Below are positions 42,642 to 52,521 of a stretch of 64,000 nt of DNA, one piece after another; positions within the stretch are counted from its first letter, which is position 1, and every line of letters starts with the position of its first letter. Made by a program: the position numbers and the translations under genes. A model generated the notes under the pieces. The model ran no database searches, was not told the DNA's origin, and worked only from the letters and a program-made list of their open reading frames with translations. Source of the DNA: UBA3478 sp038134285 (GTDB taxonomy: Bacteria; Bacteroidota; Bacteroidia; Flavobacteriales; Flavobacteriaceae). The DNA is taken from assembly GCA_038134285.1 (NCBI GenBank), contig JAYPUW010000004.1, forward strand, positions 62,001 through 126,000. Reading direction: 5' to 3'.

Positions 42642-45200
42642 TTATGACTTTTTTTCACCGGCATCTTCTGTTTTCTGAGATTTTGCAACAAGTTGAGATT
42701 TGTCTTCTGAGAGATCTAGTTCAATGGTGTCTCCTTCGTTTAATCTGCTATTGACAATTTCTTCTGCAAGCGTGTCTTCAATATATTTTTGAATAGCTCT
42801 CTTAAGCGGACGAGCTCCATATTGCTTATCAAAACCTTTTTCTGCTAAGAATTCTTGTGCTGCATCTGACAATTGAATGTGATAGCCCAAATTCTCAATA
42901 CGTGACACTACTTTACTAAGTTCTATCTGGATGATTTTGTTGATGTCTTCGCGCTCGAGTGTGTTGAATACCATGACGTCGTCAATACGATTGAGGAATT
43001 CTGGAGCGAAAGCTTTTTTCAAGGCCTTTTCAATGACACCTTTAGTATAGTCTTGTTCTTGAGCCTTTTTGGCCGAAGTATCAAAGCCAACACCTTGACC
43101 AAAATCTTTAATCTGTCGCGCCCCAATGTTAGAAGTCATAATGATGATGGTATTTCTAAAATCAACTTTACGGCCAAGACTATCCGTTAAGAACCCGTCG
43201 TCTAGCACCTGAAGTAGCATGTTAAAAATATCCGGATGTGCCTTTTCTATCTCATCGAGAAGGATAACAGCGTATGGTTTTCTTCTGACCTTTTCGGTGA
43301 GTTGACCTCCTTCTTCGTAACCTACATATCCAGGAGGTGCACCGACTAATCGTGACACGGCAAACTTCTCCATGTATTCGCTCATATCAATGCGAATAAG
43401 CGCCTCTTCACTATCAAATAATTCGATAGCTAACACCTTGGCTAACTGTGTTTTACCTACACCTGTTTGACCTAAAAATATAAAAGATCCAATCGGTTTA
43501 TTCGGATCTTTTAAACCTGCGCGATTACGCTGGATAGCTTTTGCTACTTTTTGAACGGACTCGTTTTGTCCGATGATTTTTGAAGAAATAATAGACGGCA
43601 ATTGGGCCAATTTCGAACTTTCAGCCTGTGCAATTTTTGCCACAGGAATGCCGCTCATCATAGAGACCACATCAGCTACGTTTTCGGCAGTTACTGTTTC
43701 TCTGTGCAGCTTGCTCTCTTCTTCCCAGGCCAATTGGGCATCTGCTAGGGCTTTTTCGACGCGTTTTTCATCGTCTCTAAGCTTGGCAGCTTCTTCGTAT
43801 TTCTGCTTTTTAACCACCTCGTTCTTCAAAACTCTTGTGTCTTCAAGCTTTTTTTCTAACTCTAGGATCTGTTCTGGAACGTTCATATTAATAATATGAA
43901 CGCGAGAACCTGCCTCATCTAGGGCATCAATAGCCTTATCTGGCAAGAATCGATCACTAATGTAGCGGTTAGTTAAGGTGACACAGGCCTCTAAAGCCTC
44001 GTCGGTGTATATGACGTTATGGTGGTCTTCGTATCGCTCGCAAATGTTTTGTAAGATCTCAACGGTCTCTTCAATAGAGGTCGGAGAAACCATAACCTTT
44101 TGAAAGCGACGCTCTAGAGCTCCGTCTTTTTCAATGTACTGTCTGTATTCGTCTAAGGTAGTTGCTCCGATGCATTGCACTTCGCCTCTGGCGAGTGCAG
44201 GCTTGAACATGTTTGAAGCATCTAGACTTCCGGTTGCTCCTCCGGCACCTACAATAGTATGAATCTCATCTATGAAAAGAATAATGTCATTATTTTTCTC
44301 GAGCTCATTCATCACGGCTTTCATGCGTTCTTCAAATTGTCCGCGGTATTTTGTGCCTGCAACTAAAGAGGCAAGATCTAAAGTGATTACTCTTTTATTA
44401 TATAGAATGCGCGAGACCTTTTTTTGAACGATGCGCAAGGCTAAACCTTCGGCAATAGCACTTTTACCTACACCGGGTTCGCCAATTAAGAGCGGATTGT
44501 TCTTTTTACGTCGACTTAAAATTTGAGAAACCCGTTCGATTTCTTTTTCTCTTCCTACAACAGGATCGAGTTTATCTTCTTCAGCTAATTCGGTCAAATC
44601 TCGGCCGAAATTATCGAGAACAGGGGTTTTAGATTTTTGCCCTTTTTTTGACGTAGCTTTCGCCTTAGAACCTTCACTACCTTCAGAGTCTTCTCTGTCT
44701 TCCGAAGATTCATGAAAAGTTTCAGCTGCAGGATTGTCAATAAAATCGTCATCTGAAGTAATCATCGACTTGAACTGCTCTTTGACAACATCGTAATCGA
44801 TATTCATTTTTTGCAAGAGACGCGTCGTAGGATCATTTTCATTTCTTAGAATACAAAGCAGTAAGTGGGCAGTATTAATGGTGCTGCTCTGAAAGAGTTT
44901 AGCCTCTAAGAAGGTCGTTTTTAAGGCGCGCTCTGCCTGTCGCGTTAGCCTTAGATTTTTCTTGTCTTGAATAGAAGAAGTTCCTTCAGGATTTGAGGGT
45001 GTAAGGATTTCTACCTTGCGCTTAAGGTGCTCAAGATCGATATCTAGCTGATCAAGAATAGAGATAGCTTTTCCGCTACCATCCAATAGGATCCCCAAAA
45101 GCAAATGCTCTGTTCCTATGAAATCATGTCCAAGACGAAGCGCTTCGTCTTTGCTAAATGATAACACTTCTTTAACTCTAGGTGAAAAATTATCGTCCAT
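42642..45200 (-). CDS. clpC: ATP-dependent Clp protease ATP-binding subunit ClpC
   Basis: AAA+ unfoldase delivering proteins to ClpP. 852 residues: Clp N domain as two repeats (1-150), acidic linker with a Lys-rich stretch, first AAA module (Walker A GEPGVGKSA), coiled-coil middle domain with a UVR-like motif (about 415-470), and second AAA module (Walker A GQTGVGKTQ). The middle domain marks ClpC rather than ClpA or ClpB. Divergent from gyrA across 190 bases. Confidence 0.95.
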   Translation of the reverse strand: MDDNFSPRVKEVLSFSKDEALRLGHDFIGTEHLLLGILLDGSGKAISILDQLDIDLEHLKRKVEILTPSNPEGTSSIQDKKNLRLTRQAERALKTTFLEAKLFQSSTINTAHLLLCILRNENDPTTRLLQKMNIDYDVVKEQFKSMITSDDDFIDNPAAETFHESSEDREDSEGSEGSKAKATSKKGQKSKTPVLDNFGRDLTELAEEDKLDPVVGREKEIERVSQILSRRKKNNPLLIGEPGVGKSAIAEGLALRIVQKKVSRILYNKRVITLDLASLVAGTKYRGQFEERMKAVMNELEKNNDIILFIDEIHTIVGAGGATGSLDASNMFKPALARGEVQCIGATTLDEYRQYIEKDGALERRFQKVMVSPTSIEETVEILQNICERYEDHHNVIYTDEALEACVTLTNRYISDRFLPDKAIDALDEAGSRVHIINMNVPEQILELEKKLEDTRVLKNEVVKKQKYEEAAKLRDDEKRVEKALADAQLAWEEESKLHRETVTAENVADVVSMMSGIPVAKIAQAESSKLAQLPSIISSKIIGQNESVQKVAKAIQRNRAGLKDPNKPIGSFIFLGQTGVGKTQLAKVLAIELFDSEEALIRIDMSEYMEKFAVSRLVGAPPGYVGYEEGGQLTEKVRRKPYAVILLDEIEKAHPDIFNMLLQVLDDGFLTDSLGRKVDFRNTIIIMTSNIGARQIKDFGQGVGFDTSAKKAQEQDYTKGVIEKALKKAFAPEFLNRIDDVMVFNTLEREDINKIIQIELSKVVSRIENLGYHIQLSDAAQEFLAEKGFDKQYGARPLKRAIQKYIEDTLAEEIVNSRLNEGDTIELDLSEDKSQLVAKSQKTEDAGEKKS

Positions 45201-45390
45201 AGCGCTTTATTAAGTGCTAAAAATACTAAAACTATTTACCAACAAGACAATTTCTATGCCGGACTTATCCACCTGACAGCATTTCAGTTTTGTTGATAAA
45301 TTCTTAATTAAACCGGCTTGTAATTCATGATCTAACCTGCCATTATACCTAAATTGCCCTATTCAATAAATACCACAAAATTTAGTTGAG

Positions 45391-47916
45391 ATGAACGAAG
45401 GAGAGAAGCTGATTTCAATAAACATTGAAGATGAAATGAAGTCGGCCTACATCGATTATGCGATGTCGGTTATTGTGTCGCGTGCCCTTCCTGATGTTAG
45501 AGATGGCTTAAAGCCAGTACACAGAAGAGTATTATACGGAATGCATGATTTAGGTGTGCGGTCGACAAGTGCGTATAAAAAGTCCGCAAGAATTGTAGGA
45601 GAGGTACTCGGAAAGTATCACCCTCACGGAGATACCTCGGTTTACGATACTATGGTGCGTATGGCACAAGAGTGGTCTCTTCGCTACATGCTCGTAGACG
45701 GTCAAGGAAACTTCGGTTCAGTAGATGGGGACAGCCCAGCAGCTATGCGTTACACCGAAGCCCGTATGCGCAAAATAGCTGAAGAAATGCTGTCAGACAT
45801 CGACAAAGAAACTGTTGATTATCAGCTCAATTTTGACGATTCACTTAAAGAACCGGTGGTCTTGCCTGCTAGAGTTCCCAACCTATTGGTTAACGGTGCA
45901 GCGGGCATTGCGGTGGGTATGGCCACAAATATGCCTCCCCATAATCTTTCAGAAGTGGTCGACGGAACCATCAATTACATCAAGAATAGAGACATCAGTA
46001 TTGAAGAATTGATGCAGTACATCAAGGCGCCAGACTTTCCGACAGGAGGTACCATTTACGGTTACGAAGGAGTAAAAGAAGCCTTTGAGACCGGAAGAGG
46101 TCGTGTGGTGATCCGCGGTAAAGCTGAAATTCAAGAGGTCCAAGGCAAGGAAGCCATAGTGGTCACCGAGATTCCTTATCAGGTGAATAAGGCCGATATG
46201 ATCAAAAAGACCTGGGATCTAGTTAACGATAAGAAAATTGAGGGTATCTCAGCGATTCGCGATGAATCAGATCGCAAGGGGATGCGTGTGGTATACATTC
46301 TAAAGAGAGATGCGATTCCGAACATTGTGATGAACATGCTCTTCAAATACACTGCGCTGCAAACCTCCTTCAGTGTCAATAACATTGCACTTGTAAAAGG
46401 TCGTCCACAGCTCTTAAATCTCAAAGAGATGATTCACCATTTTGTCGAACACCGACATGAAGTGGTTATCCGTAGATCTCAATTTGAATTAAATAAGGCT
46501 GAAGAGCGCGCCCACATTGTTGAAGGTCTCATTATTGCTTCAGACAATATAGACGAGGTGATTGCCATTATTAGAGGCTCTGTTAATGTCGATGAAGCGC
46601 GAGAAAAGCTCATGAGCACCTTTAAGTTGTCAGAAGCGCAGTCAAAGGCCATCGTTGAGATGCGTTTGCGACAACTAACCGGTCTTGAGCAAGATAAGTT
46701 GAGAGAAGAATTTGAGCAGCTGCAAGCGACTATAAACGACTTGAAAGACATTCTTGCAAAGGAGGAGCGTCGTATGCATATCATTATAGACGAATTAGAA
46801 GAAGTTAAAGCGAAGTACGGAGACGAAAGACGCTCTCAGATCGATTATGCAGGAGGTAGCTTCAGAATGGAAGACATGATTCCAGATGAGCAAGTGGTGA
46901 TAACTATTTCGCATGCGGGCTACATCAAAAGAACTCCTCTTGCAGAATACAAAACTCAAAATCGTGGTGGAGTAGGCCAAAAGGCATCGGCGACTCGAAA
47001 TGAAGATTTCTTAGAGCACCTTTTCGTGGGAACTAACCACCAATACATGCTATTCTTCACTCAAAATGGTAAGTGCTTCTGGCTTCGTGTATATGAAATT
47101 CCAGAAGGTTCGAGAACCTCAAAAGGAAGGGCGATTCAAAACCTCCTTCAAATTGAACCTGAAGACAAGATTAAAGCAGTAATCTGCACACAAGATCTAA
47201 AAGACGAGGATTACGTGAATAGCCACTATGTCATTATGGCCACTAAAAAGGGTGTGGTGAAAAAGACCTCTCTTGAGCAATATTCTAGACCAAGACAGAG
47301 CGGTATCAACGCCATCACTGTTCGCGAAGGTGACGAGTTACTGGAAGCACGCTTAACAACCGGATCAAGCCAAATTATACTTGGACTCAAATCAGGGAAA
47401 GCTATTCGCTTTGAGGAAAGTAAAACGCGTCCTATGGGAAGAAACGCTTCTGGGGTGCGCGGCGCAACGCTGGCAGATGCCTCGGATGAAGTTGTAGGAA
47501 TGGTTTCAGTGAACAATTTTGACGAGAACATTCTTGTGGTTTCAGAAAAAGGCTACGGTAAGCGCTCAGACCTTGAAGACTACCGAATCACAAACCGGGG
47601 TGGTAAAGGAGTGAAAACCATAACCATCAGCGAAAAAACGGGGTCCCTAGTGGCTATCAAGTCAGTTACCGATGAAGACGATTTAATGATCATTAATAAA
47701 TCAGGAGTTGCTATTAGACTTCCTGTAGGTGATCTAAGGGTGATGGGACGTGCTACTCAAGGGGTTAAGCTCATCAATTTGCGTAACGATGATAGTATCG
47801 CAGCGGTCGCAAAAGTGATGAATGAAGAGGACGTAGATCAAGAAAACGAAATTCGAGATTTACCAATCGTAGATTCTGAAGATTCTTCTGTTGGTAATGC
47901 GCCTGAAGAAGAGTAA
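45391..47916 (+). CDS. gyrA: DNA gyrase subunit A
   Basis: Breaks and rejoins DNA to introduce negative supercoils with GyrB. 841 residues. The catalytic Tyr121 lies in AMRYTEARM. The positions equivalent to E. coli Ser83 and Asp87 in the quinolone region are Thr82 and Asp86. The C-terminal beta-pinwheel starts near 500 and its GyrA box reads QNRGGVG (523-529), looser than the canonical QRRGGRG, but pinwheel repeats such as TNRGGKG follow. An acidic tail ends the protein. A TPR gene follows by 41 bases, the usual flavobacterial neighbour. Confidence 0.95.
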   Translation: MNEGEKLISINIEDEMKSAYIDYAMSVIVSRALPDVRDGLKPVHRRVLYGMHDLGVRSTSAYKKSARIVGEVLGKYHPHGDTSVYDTMVRMAQEWSLRYMLVDGQGNFGSVDGDSPAAMRYTEARMRKIAEEMLSDIDKETVDYQLNFDDSLKEPVVLPARVPNLLVNGAAGIAVGMATNMPPHNLSEVVDGTINYIKNRDISIEELMQYIKAPDFPTGGTIYGYEGVKEAFETGRGRVVIRGKAEIQEVQGKEAIVVTEIPYQVNKADMIKKTWDLVNDKKIEGISAIRDESDRKGMRVVYILKRDAIPNIVMNMLFKYTALQTSFSVNNIALVKGRPQLLNLKEMIHHFVEHRHEVVIRRSQFELNKAEERAHIVEGLIIASDNIDEVIAIIRGSVNVDEAREKLMSTFKLSEAQSKAIVEMRLRQLTGLEQDKLREEFEQLQATINDLKDILAKEERRMHIIIDELEEVKAKYGDERRSQIDYAGGSFRMEDMIPDEQVVITISHAGYIKRTPLAEYKTQNRGGVGQKASATRNEDFLEHLFVGTNHQYMLFFTQNGKCFWLRVYEIPEGSRTSKGRAIQNLLQIEPEDKIKAVICTQDLKDEDYVNSHYVIMATKKGVVKKTSLEQYSRPRQSGINAITVREGDELLEARLTTGSSQIILGLKSGKAIRFEESKTRPMGRNASGVRGATLADASDEVVGMVSVNNFDENILVVSEKGYGKRSDLEDYRITNRGGKGVKTITISEKTGSLVAIKSVTDEDDLMIINKSGVAIRLPVGDLRVMGRATQGVKLINLRNDDSIAAVAKVMNEEDVDQENEIRDLPIVDSEDSSVGNAPEEE

Positions 47917-47957
47917 ATTGCACCTCTTAACGTAAAACAAGATACACTTTAACGATC

Positions 47958-49229
47958 ATGAAAAGAATAGTACTTTTCGCAATGGCCGCTGGAGCTTCGC
48001 TTTCGGTCGCTGCTCAAAAAGATGAACTCAAAGAGGCTTCAAAAGCTTTTAAAAAAGGAGATGCAGCAGAAACGCTTGCTCAACTTGCCCTACTTGAAGG
48101 GTCTATCAGCTCTGCTGAAGAAAAGTATCAAGGAGACTACTATCTGTTATTTGGAGACGCATCACTGCAGCTTGCAAAGGCGGGCGATTTAGATCGCTAC
48201 CAAGCAGCAATTTCGGCTTACCAGTCATTGATTGCTATGGAAGAAGCTTCTGGTAAACCTAGATATACTGATCAAGTAGCCATTTCTTTGGCGACGATCG
48301 CGAATGATTATGTAAATCTTGCTGTTGAGGATCAGAAAATTGAGAACTATGGTGGAGCGGCAGAGAAGCTTTTTCAAAGCTATGTGTTAAGCCCTCGAGA
48401 TACGATTTACTTGTATTACGCAGCTGGATCAGCGGTGAACGGAGGAGATTATGGACAAGCTTTAGATTATTATATCAATCTTAGAGATATCAATTATGAC
48501 GGAAGCGAGAAGCTCTATGGTGCCATTAATATCGAAACTTCAGAAATGGAGTACTTTGATAAGGCAACCCGGGACCTTTATGTAAAAGGAGGTACTCATA
48601 AAGATCCATCTGATGAGAATACACCATCAAAGCGCTCTGAAGTAGTGAAGAATATTGCTTTGATCTATCAACAACAAGGAAGAAATGATGAGGCGCTAGA
48701 AGCCTATGAGATTGCTCAAGCTCAAAATCCTGGAGACATATCATTGCTTTTAAACAAGGCTAATTTGTACTACAATATTGGTCAGACAGAAAAGTTCAAA
48801 GAGATGATGAACGAGGCGATCGCAATTGATCCAAATAATCCTGATTTGCATTACAATATTGGGGTTATCAGTTCTGAGCAAGGAAATATTGAAGAGGCAA
48901 GAGCTGCCTATAAAAAGGCGATTGAGATCAATCCGACTTACATCAATGCGATTCTCAACCTCTCTTCAACTTACGTGAACGAAGGGAACTCTTTGATTGA
49001 CGAGATGAATACGCTAGCCATATCTACAAAGCAGTCTGATTACGATAAGTACGATGCACTTAAAGAGCAAAAGGACAATCTTTTTAGAGAAAGTGTTGCG
49101 GTTTTAGAGGCTGCCCTTGAAAACCTTCCGAACAACAATGATTTGTTGACGCAGTTAAAGAATCTTTACGGAGCACTTGGGGATAATGAAAATTTCAAGC
49201 GTATCCAAGATCTTATGAAACAATCATAA
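47958..49229 (+). CDS. Exported tetratricopeptide-repeat protein
   Basis: 423 residues with a signal peptide (about 1-19, ending SVAAQ). The mature protein is alpha-helical with at least five recognisable TPR units, clearest at about 230-330 (ALIYQQQGRNDEALEAYE, ALAxNPxx-type ends and DLHYNIGVISSEQGNIEEA). Expected to be a periplasmic protein-interaction scaffold; the partner is unknown. It follows gyrA in the same direction, and a terminator follows its stop. Confidence 0.88.
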   Translation: MKRIVLFAMAAGASLSVAAQKDELKEASKAFKKGDAAETLAQLALLEGSISSAEEKYQGDYYLLFGDASLQLAKAGDLDRYQAAISAYQSLIAMEEASGKPRYTDQVAISLATIANDYVNLAVEDQKIENYGGAAEKLFQSYVLSPRDTIYLYYAAGSAVNGGDYGQALDYYINLRDINYDGSEKLYGAINIETSEMEYFDKATRDLYVKGGTHKDPSDENTPSKRSEVVKNIALIYQQQGRNDEALEAYEIAQAQNPGDISLLLNKANLYYNIGQTEKFKEMMNEAIAIDPNNPDLHYNIGVISSEQGNIEEARAAYKKAIEINPTYINAILNLSSTYVNEGNSLIDEMNTLAISTKQSDYDKYDALKEQKDNLFRESVAVLEAALENLPNNNDLLTQLKNLYGALGDNENFKRIQDLMKQS

Positions 49230-49255
49230 GTATTTACAAGCTAATAGCTTAGTAA

Positions 49256-49286
49256 AGGCCTTCACTTTTTAGGTGGAGGCTTTTTT
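49256..49286 (+). terminator. Terminator of the gyrA-TPR transcript
   Basis: GCCTTCAC (49258-49265) pairs with GTGGAGGC (49273-49280) with one G-T pair; six T follow. The T-run ends at the stop of the convergent C40-like gene. Confidence 0.85.
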
Positions 49287-50055
49287 ATTGAAGCGTTTTG
49301 ATAACGCGAAGAGAGTGGGTGTACTGGTTAAGGTCAGGGTTAAAAATACCTGTATGGTCGAGCCGGTCGATGCGCACGCGTCCGTGAGCGTGAATGATAT
49401 AATTATTTGGGAGTAAGAGGCCAACGTGAATCAAATTTCCTTCATCGTCATCAAAGAATGCCAGATCTCCTGGTTGACTTTCCTCAATAAAAGATAGGGT
49501 TTGTCCTTGGTTGGACTGTGATATTACATCGCGATATAGAAATAAACGGCAGGTTTTATAGACCATCTGCGTGAATCCGCTCGCGTCTATACCAAAGGGA
49601 GACCTGCCACCAAGCATATAGGGTGCATAGGTGTATTTAAGTGCGGTGTTTATAAGCTGATCAGAAAGCATGTTTCCTTCAACCTTAAAGCCGTCTTGAG
49701 AGACATCTAGCTCGTGATTCATTTTTTGTGCGGCGTCGAGTCTTGAGCCGATGAGCAAGGGTAAGGCACCATGAACCCCAACGAGAGCATAATGCGTCAA
49801 ATTTTGATTATAAACTGCTTTAGAGTAGTCTGAGAGGGATTCAAAAGCGAAGGGATTTAGGGAGGTAAATAGGCTGTTTAAAATGTATCCCTCGGTTTGA
49901 TCGTAGTGCAACTTGATTTTGGACCAATTTTTTTTGATTTCAATACATTCAAAATGGTCTCCGTAAAGCAGCTGATTCACGATACTACTCGCCTCACTAG
50001 GTTCGCGGTACACATTGATGACACTAAGTGCGCAAATTCCGTGCTGACTCCTCAA
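49285..50055 (-). CDS. NlpC/P60 (C40)-like protein lacking the catalytic cysteine
   Basis: 256 residues: bacterial SH3 domain (about 5-55, ICALSVINVYREPS...), a linker, and an NlpC/P60 domain (about 140-250). In active family members the motif reads YLWGGRSPFGIDCSGF; here it is YMLGGRSPFGIDASGF, so the nucleophile Cys is Ala158 (codon GCG at 49582-49584) and the preceding Trp is Leu. The downstream His in NLIHVGLLL and the region IIHAHGRVRIDR remain. It is therefore probably not a peptidoglycan hydrolase but could bind peptides. Start is TTG; no ATG is available. Divergent from the HD phosphohydrolase gene. Confidence 0.85.
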   Translation of the reverse strand: MRSQHGICALSVINVYREPSEASSIVNQLLYGDHFECIEIKKNWSKIKLHYDQTEGYILNSLFTSLNPFAFESLSDYSKAVYNQNLTHYALVGVHGALPLLIGSRLDAAQKMNHELDVSQDGFKVEGNMLSDQLINTALKYTYAPYMLGGRSPFGIDASGFTQMVYKTCRLFLYRDVISQSNQGQTLSFIEESQPGDLAFFDDDEGNLIHVGLLLPNNYIIHAHGRVRIDRLDHTGIFNPDLNQYTHSLRVIKTLQ

Positions 50056-50132
50056 AACTTAAATCTAGTATTCTTAGCGAAAATACTAAAAAACAATATT
50101 TCCTATTTTTACCAAACCATGTAGCTCTTTTT

Positions 50133-52178
50133 ATGACTCGTCTTCTTGTCGATGCGCAGCGCCTGCGTTTTTTTCTTTTTTCTAGCTTACTCGTAGTTAC
50201 TGCAGTTGCGCTTATTGTGTGGATTTTTCCGACGCAACATGCCTTTAATTATGAATATACTCAGGGGCGACCGTGGCGTTATGAGACCCTATATGCGCCT
50301 TTCGATTTTTCGATAAAAAAGACAGAAGATCAATTAAAAGCAGAGCGAGAGCGGGCGGCGAAAGCCAAGGTGTTCTATTTTGACCTTACAGAGGGTCTGC
50401 CTTTGTACAACGAAGATGAATTAGCGTCACTTTTGAGAATTTCTTCGAACACACCTTCTGCTCGAAATCAAAAGCTTTTAGCCGATAAAAGAAGCCAAGT
50501 TCGCTTATGGATCGATTCTATTCAACAAGCTCTAGTCTTTGGAGAAGAAATCGAATTCATTGAAAATGTTCGACTGATCAAAGGAAATGAAGCTGTTGCG
50601 ATAGGAGCAGAACAATTGGTTTCTGTTACTCAGCATAAAGAAAATATAGCCTCACTTTCTTCTTCACTATTTACTGAAACGCAACTTGTACAGGTTAAGG
50701 AGTTTATACGCGGAGCATTACAAGTGAATGCACGTTTAAATCAAACCCTAACCGATGTAGCATTTAAAACACAGTTGGAGCAAATCTCGTTAACCCGAGG
50801 GTTGGTTCCTGAACGTTCTCTAATCATCGCTAAAGGAGAAATCATAGAAACTGAAAATTTTCAAGTTTTAGAGTCACTGAAATACGAGTATCAGTCTTCT
50901 TCTATTGAGGCTTCAAACGGTATCTTTATTGTGATAGCCTACGTTATCCTCGTCGCTATCGTATTGGTTTTACTGATGCTTTACCTCAGAAAATACCGAC
51001 AGGACATCTTCGAGAATAGCAATCAATTAGTGTTCTTGTATACCAATATTGTACTCATGGTATTCATTACCACGCTATTGGTTGAAATCGACGAGCGATT
51101 CGTGTTCTTATCTCCCATGAGTATTCTGCCTTTAGTGCTAAAGAATTTTTTTGATGCTCGGGTGGCGTTATTTGCGCATATCATTACGGTATTGATTATT
51201 GCCATGACCCTTTCAAACGCCTATGAGTTTGTTTTTCTACAAATTGTAGCAGGAGTAGTGGTTATGATTGGCTCAAACGAACTTCAGAAGCGTACAAACC
51301 TCTTTGCTGCAGCCTTTCAGATTACCCTAGTCTACCTTATCTCATACACTGCCTTTCACGGCTTGAATCAAGGAGGACTACTTACCATTGATTACCAGAT
51401 ATTGCTTCTATTTGTCTTAAATGGGATGATCACCTTGTTCGCTCAGCCCTTGATTTATCTCTTTGAAAAACTTTTCGGTTTGGTGTCGGATGTTTCGCTT
51501 CTCGAGCTTTCTGACACCAATTCAAAACTACTTAAGGAATTAAGTGAAAAGGCGCCAGGAACATTCAATCACAGTCTTCAAGTAGCCAATTTATGCGAGG
51601 CCTCTGCCAATGCAGTGGGTGCTAACAGTCTATTACTGCGGGTAGGAGCATTGTATCACGACATCGGGAAGATGGCTCAGCCCGAATTCTTCTCTGAGAA
51701 TCAAATACTCGGAACCAATCCGCATGAAGATCTTGAGCCCGTTGAGAGTGCCGAGATCATTAAAAGACATGTCATAAAGGGGATTGAGATCGCGAGAAAG
51801 AATAATATCCCAGATAGAATCATCGATTTCATCCGCACACATCACGGAAACAGTCTTATTTATTTCTTCTATAAAAAAGAGCAAGAATTGAGTGGAGCCG
51901 TCAATGAAGAAGATTTTCGTTATCCCGGACCGACTCCTTTTTCAAAAGAAACCGCTATTCTTATGATGTGTGATGCCGTTGAGGCGGCTAGTAAAAGTCT
52001 CAATCAACCCACTTACGAGATGTTGGATGCATTTGTAGAGCGTATCATTGACACTCAGGTAGAAAACGGTCAATTTGATACTGCAGCCATTACGCTTCAA
52101 GAGATTGAACAGATCAAAAAGGTCCTTAAAAAGAAGCTCACTAACATTTATCACGTTCGGGTAGAATATCCAGAATAA
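50133..52178 (+). CDS. 7TM-HD phosphohydrolase (PgpH-like, probable c-di-AMP phosphodiesterase)
   Basis: 681-residue membrane protein: N-terminal helix, an extracytoplasmic 7TMR-HDED domain (about 40-270), seven transmembrane helices (about 280-480), and a cytoplasmic HD domain with FNHSLQVANL, LYHDIGKM (His509-Asp510), EIIKRHVIKGIEIA and RTHHG. In Firmicutes PgpH hydrolyses c-di-AMP; the same role here is by homology. ATG 50133 was chosen; upstream in-frame codons run into the divergent C40-like gene. No operon partner. Confidence 0.9.
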   Translation: MTRLLVDAQRLRFFLFSSLLVVTAVALIVWIFPTQHAFNYEYTQGRPWRYETLYAPFDFSIKKTEDQLKAERERAAKAKVFYFDLTEGLPLYNEDELASLLRISSNTPSARNQKLLADKRSQVRLWIDSIQQALVFGEEIEFIENVRLIKGNEAVAIGAEQLVSVTQHKENIASLSSSLFTETQLVQVKEFIRGALQVNARLNQTLTDVAFKTQLEQISLTRGLVPERSLIIAKGEIIETENFQVLESLKYEYQSSSIEASNGIFIVIAYVILVAIVLVLLMLYLRKYRQDIFENSNQLVFLYTNIVLMVFITTLLVEIDERFVFLSPMSILPLVLKNFFDARVALFAHIITVLIIAMTLSNAYEFVFLQIVAGVVVMIGSNELQKRTNLFAAAFQITLVYLISYTAFHGLNQGGLLTIDYQILLLFVLNGMITLFAQPLIYLFEKLFGLVSDVSLLELSDTNSKLLKELSEKAPGTFNHSLQVANLCEASANAVGANSLLLRVGALYHDIGKMAQPEFFSENQILGTNPHEDLEPVESAEIIKRHVIKGIEIARKNNIPDRIIDFIRTHHGNSLIYFFYKKEQELSGAVNEEDFRYPGPTPFSKETAILMMCDAVEAASKSLNQPTYEMLDAFVERIIDTQVENGQFDTAAITLQEIEQIKKVLKKKLTNIYHVRVEYPE

Positions 52179-52193
52179 AATTGCGTTTAAATG

Positions 52194-52224
52194 TTGTGAT
52201 ACTCGACGCTAAAAAGTATTTTTG
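52194..52224 (+). promoter_or_regulatory. Promoter of the tRNA-Ser/tRNA-Pro unit
   Basis: TTG (52194-52196), 20 bases, TATTTTTG (52217-52224): a full consensus match located 15 bases after the HD phosphohydrolase stop and 41 bases before tRNA-Ser. Confidence 0.78.
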
Positions 52225-52265
52225 CACCCGCCTTTATTCTTAAAAACGCTTTAGGAATAGGCAAA

Positions 52266-52349
52266 GGAGAGGTGCCGGAGTGGTAACGGAGCAGATTGCT
52301 AATCTGTCAGCGCGTAAGTGCTGCCTGGGTTCGAGTCCCAGTCTCTCCG
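52266..52349 (+). tRNA. tRNA-Ser(GCT)
   Basis: Acceptor GGAGAGG pairs with TCTCTCC (last pair G-T); anticodon GCT at 52298-52300 in loop TTGCTAA; long variable arm typical of tRNA-Ser; T loop TTCGAGT. Decodes AGC and AGU. CCA is not encoded. Confidence 0.95.
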
Positions 52350-52367
52350 CTGAAGTCACTTTCTTTT

Positions 52368-52442
52368 CGGGGTGTAGCGTAGCCCGGTTATCGCGCCTGC
52401 TTTGGGAGCAGGAGGTCGCAGGTTCGAATCCTGCCACCCCGA
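52368..52442 (+). tRNA. tRNA-Pro(TGG)
   Basis: Acceptor CGGGGTG pairs with CACCCCG; anticodon TGG at 52403-52405 in loop TTTGGGA with stem CCTGC/GCAGG; T loop TTCGAAT. 18 bases after tRNA-Ser, probably one precursor. CCA is not encoded. Confidence 0.95.
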
Positions 52443-52454
52443 CTTTTTAAATTG

Positions 52455-52482
52455 TAACCCCTTTATTTTCAAGGGGTTATTT
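52455..52482 (+). terminator. Terminator of the tRNA-Ser/tRNA-Pro unit
   Basis: Perfect nine-base-pair stem TAACCCCTT (52455-52463) / AAGGGGTTA (52471-52479) with a seven-base loop, then T-rich sequence. Confidence 0.75.
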
Positions 52483-52521
52483 GTTTAAAATAATCTCAAC
52501 TCCTGAAATGAATTAATGTTT

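Noticed and set aside
42627..42646. Inverted repeat CATAAATC/GATTTATG at the clpC stop
   Set aside because: AT-rich, short and without a T-run; likely chance, and a better terminator lies 60 bases downstream.
43573..43899. Long Ser-rich open frame antisense to clpC
   Set aside because: Low-complexity antisense shadow of the coiled-coil region of clpC; no independent support.
45265..45273. DnaA-box-like TTATCCACC between clpC and gyrA
   Set aside because: A single imperfect box; no cluster, no AT-rich unwinding region and no dnaA nearby, so no support for an origin.
52240..52437. 65-codon open frame on the minus strand across the tRNA genes
   Set aside because: It is the antisense of tRNA-Ser and tRNA-Pro; the apparent protein is a well-known false translation of tRNA sequence.
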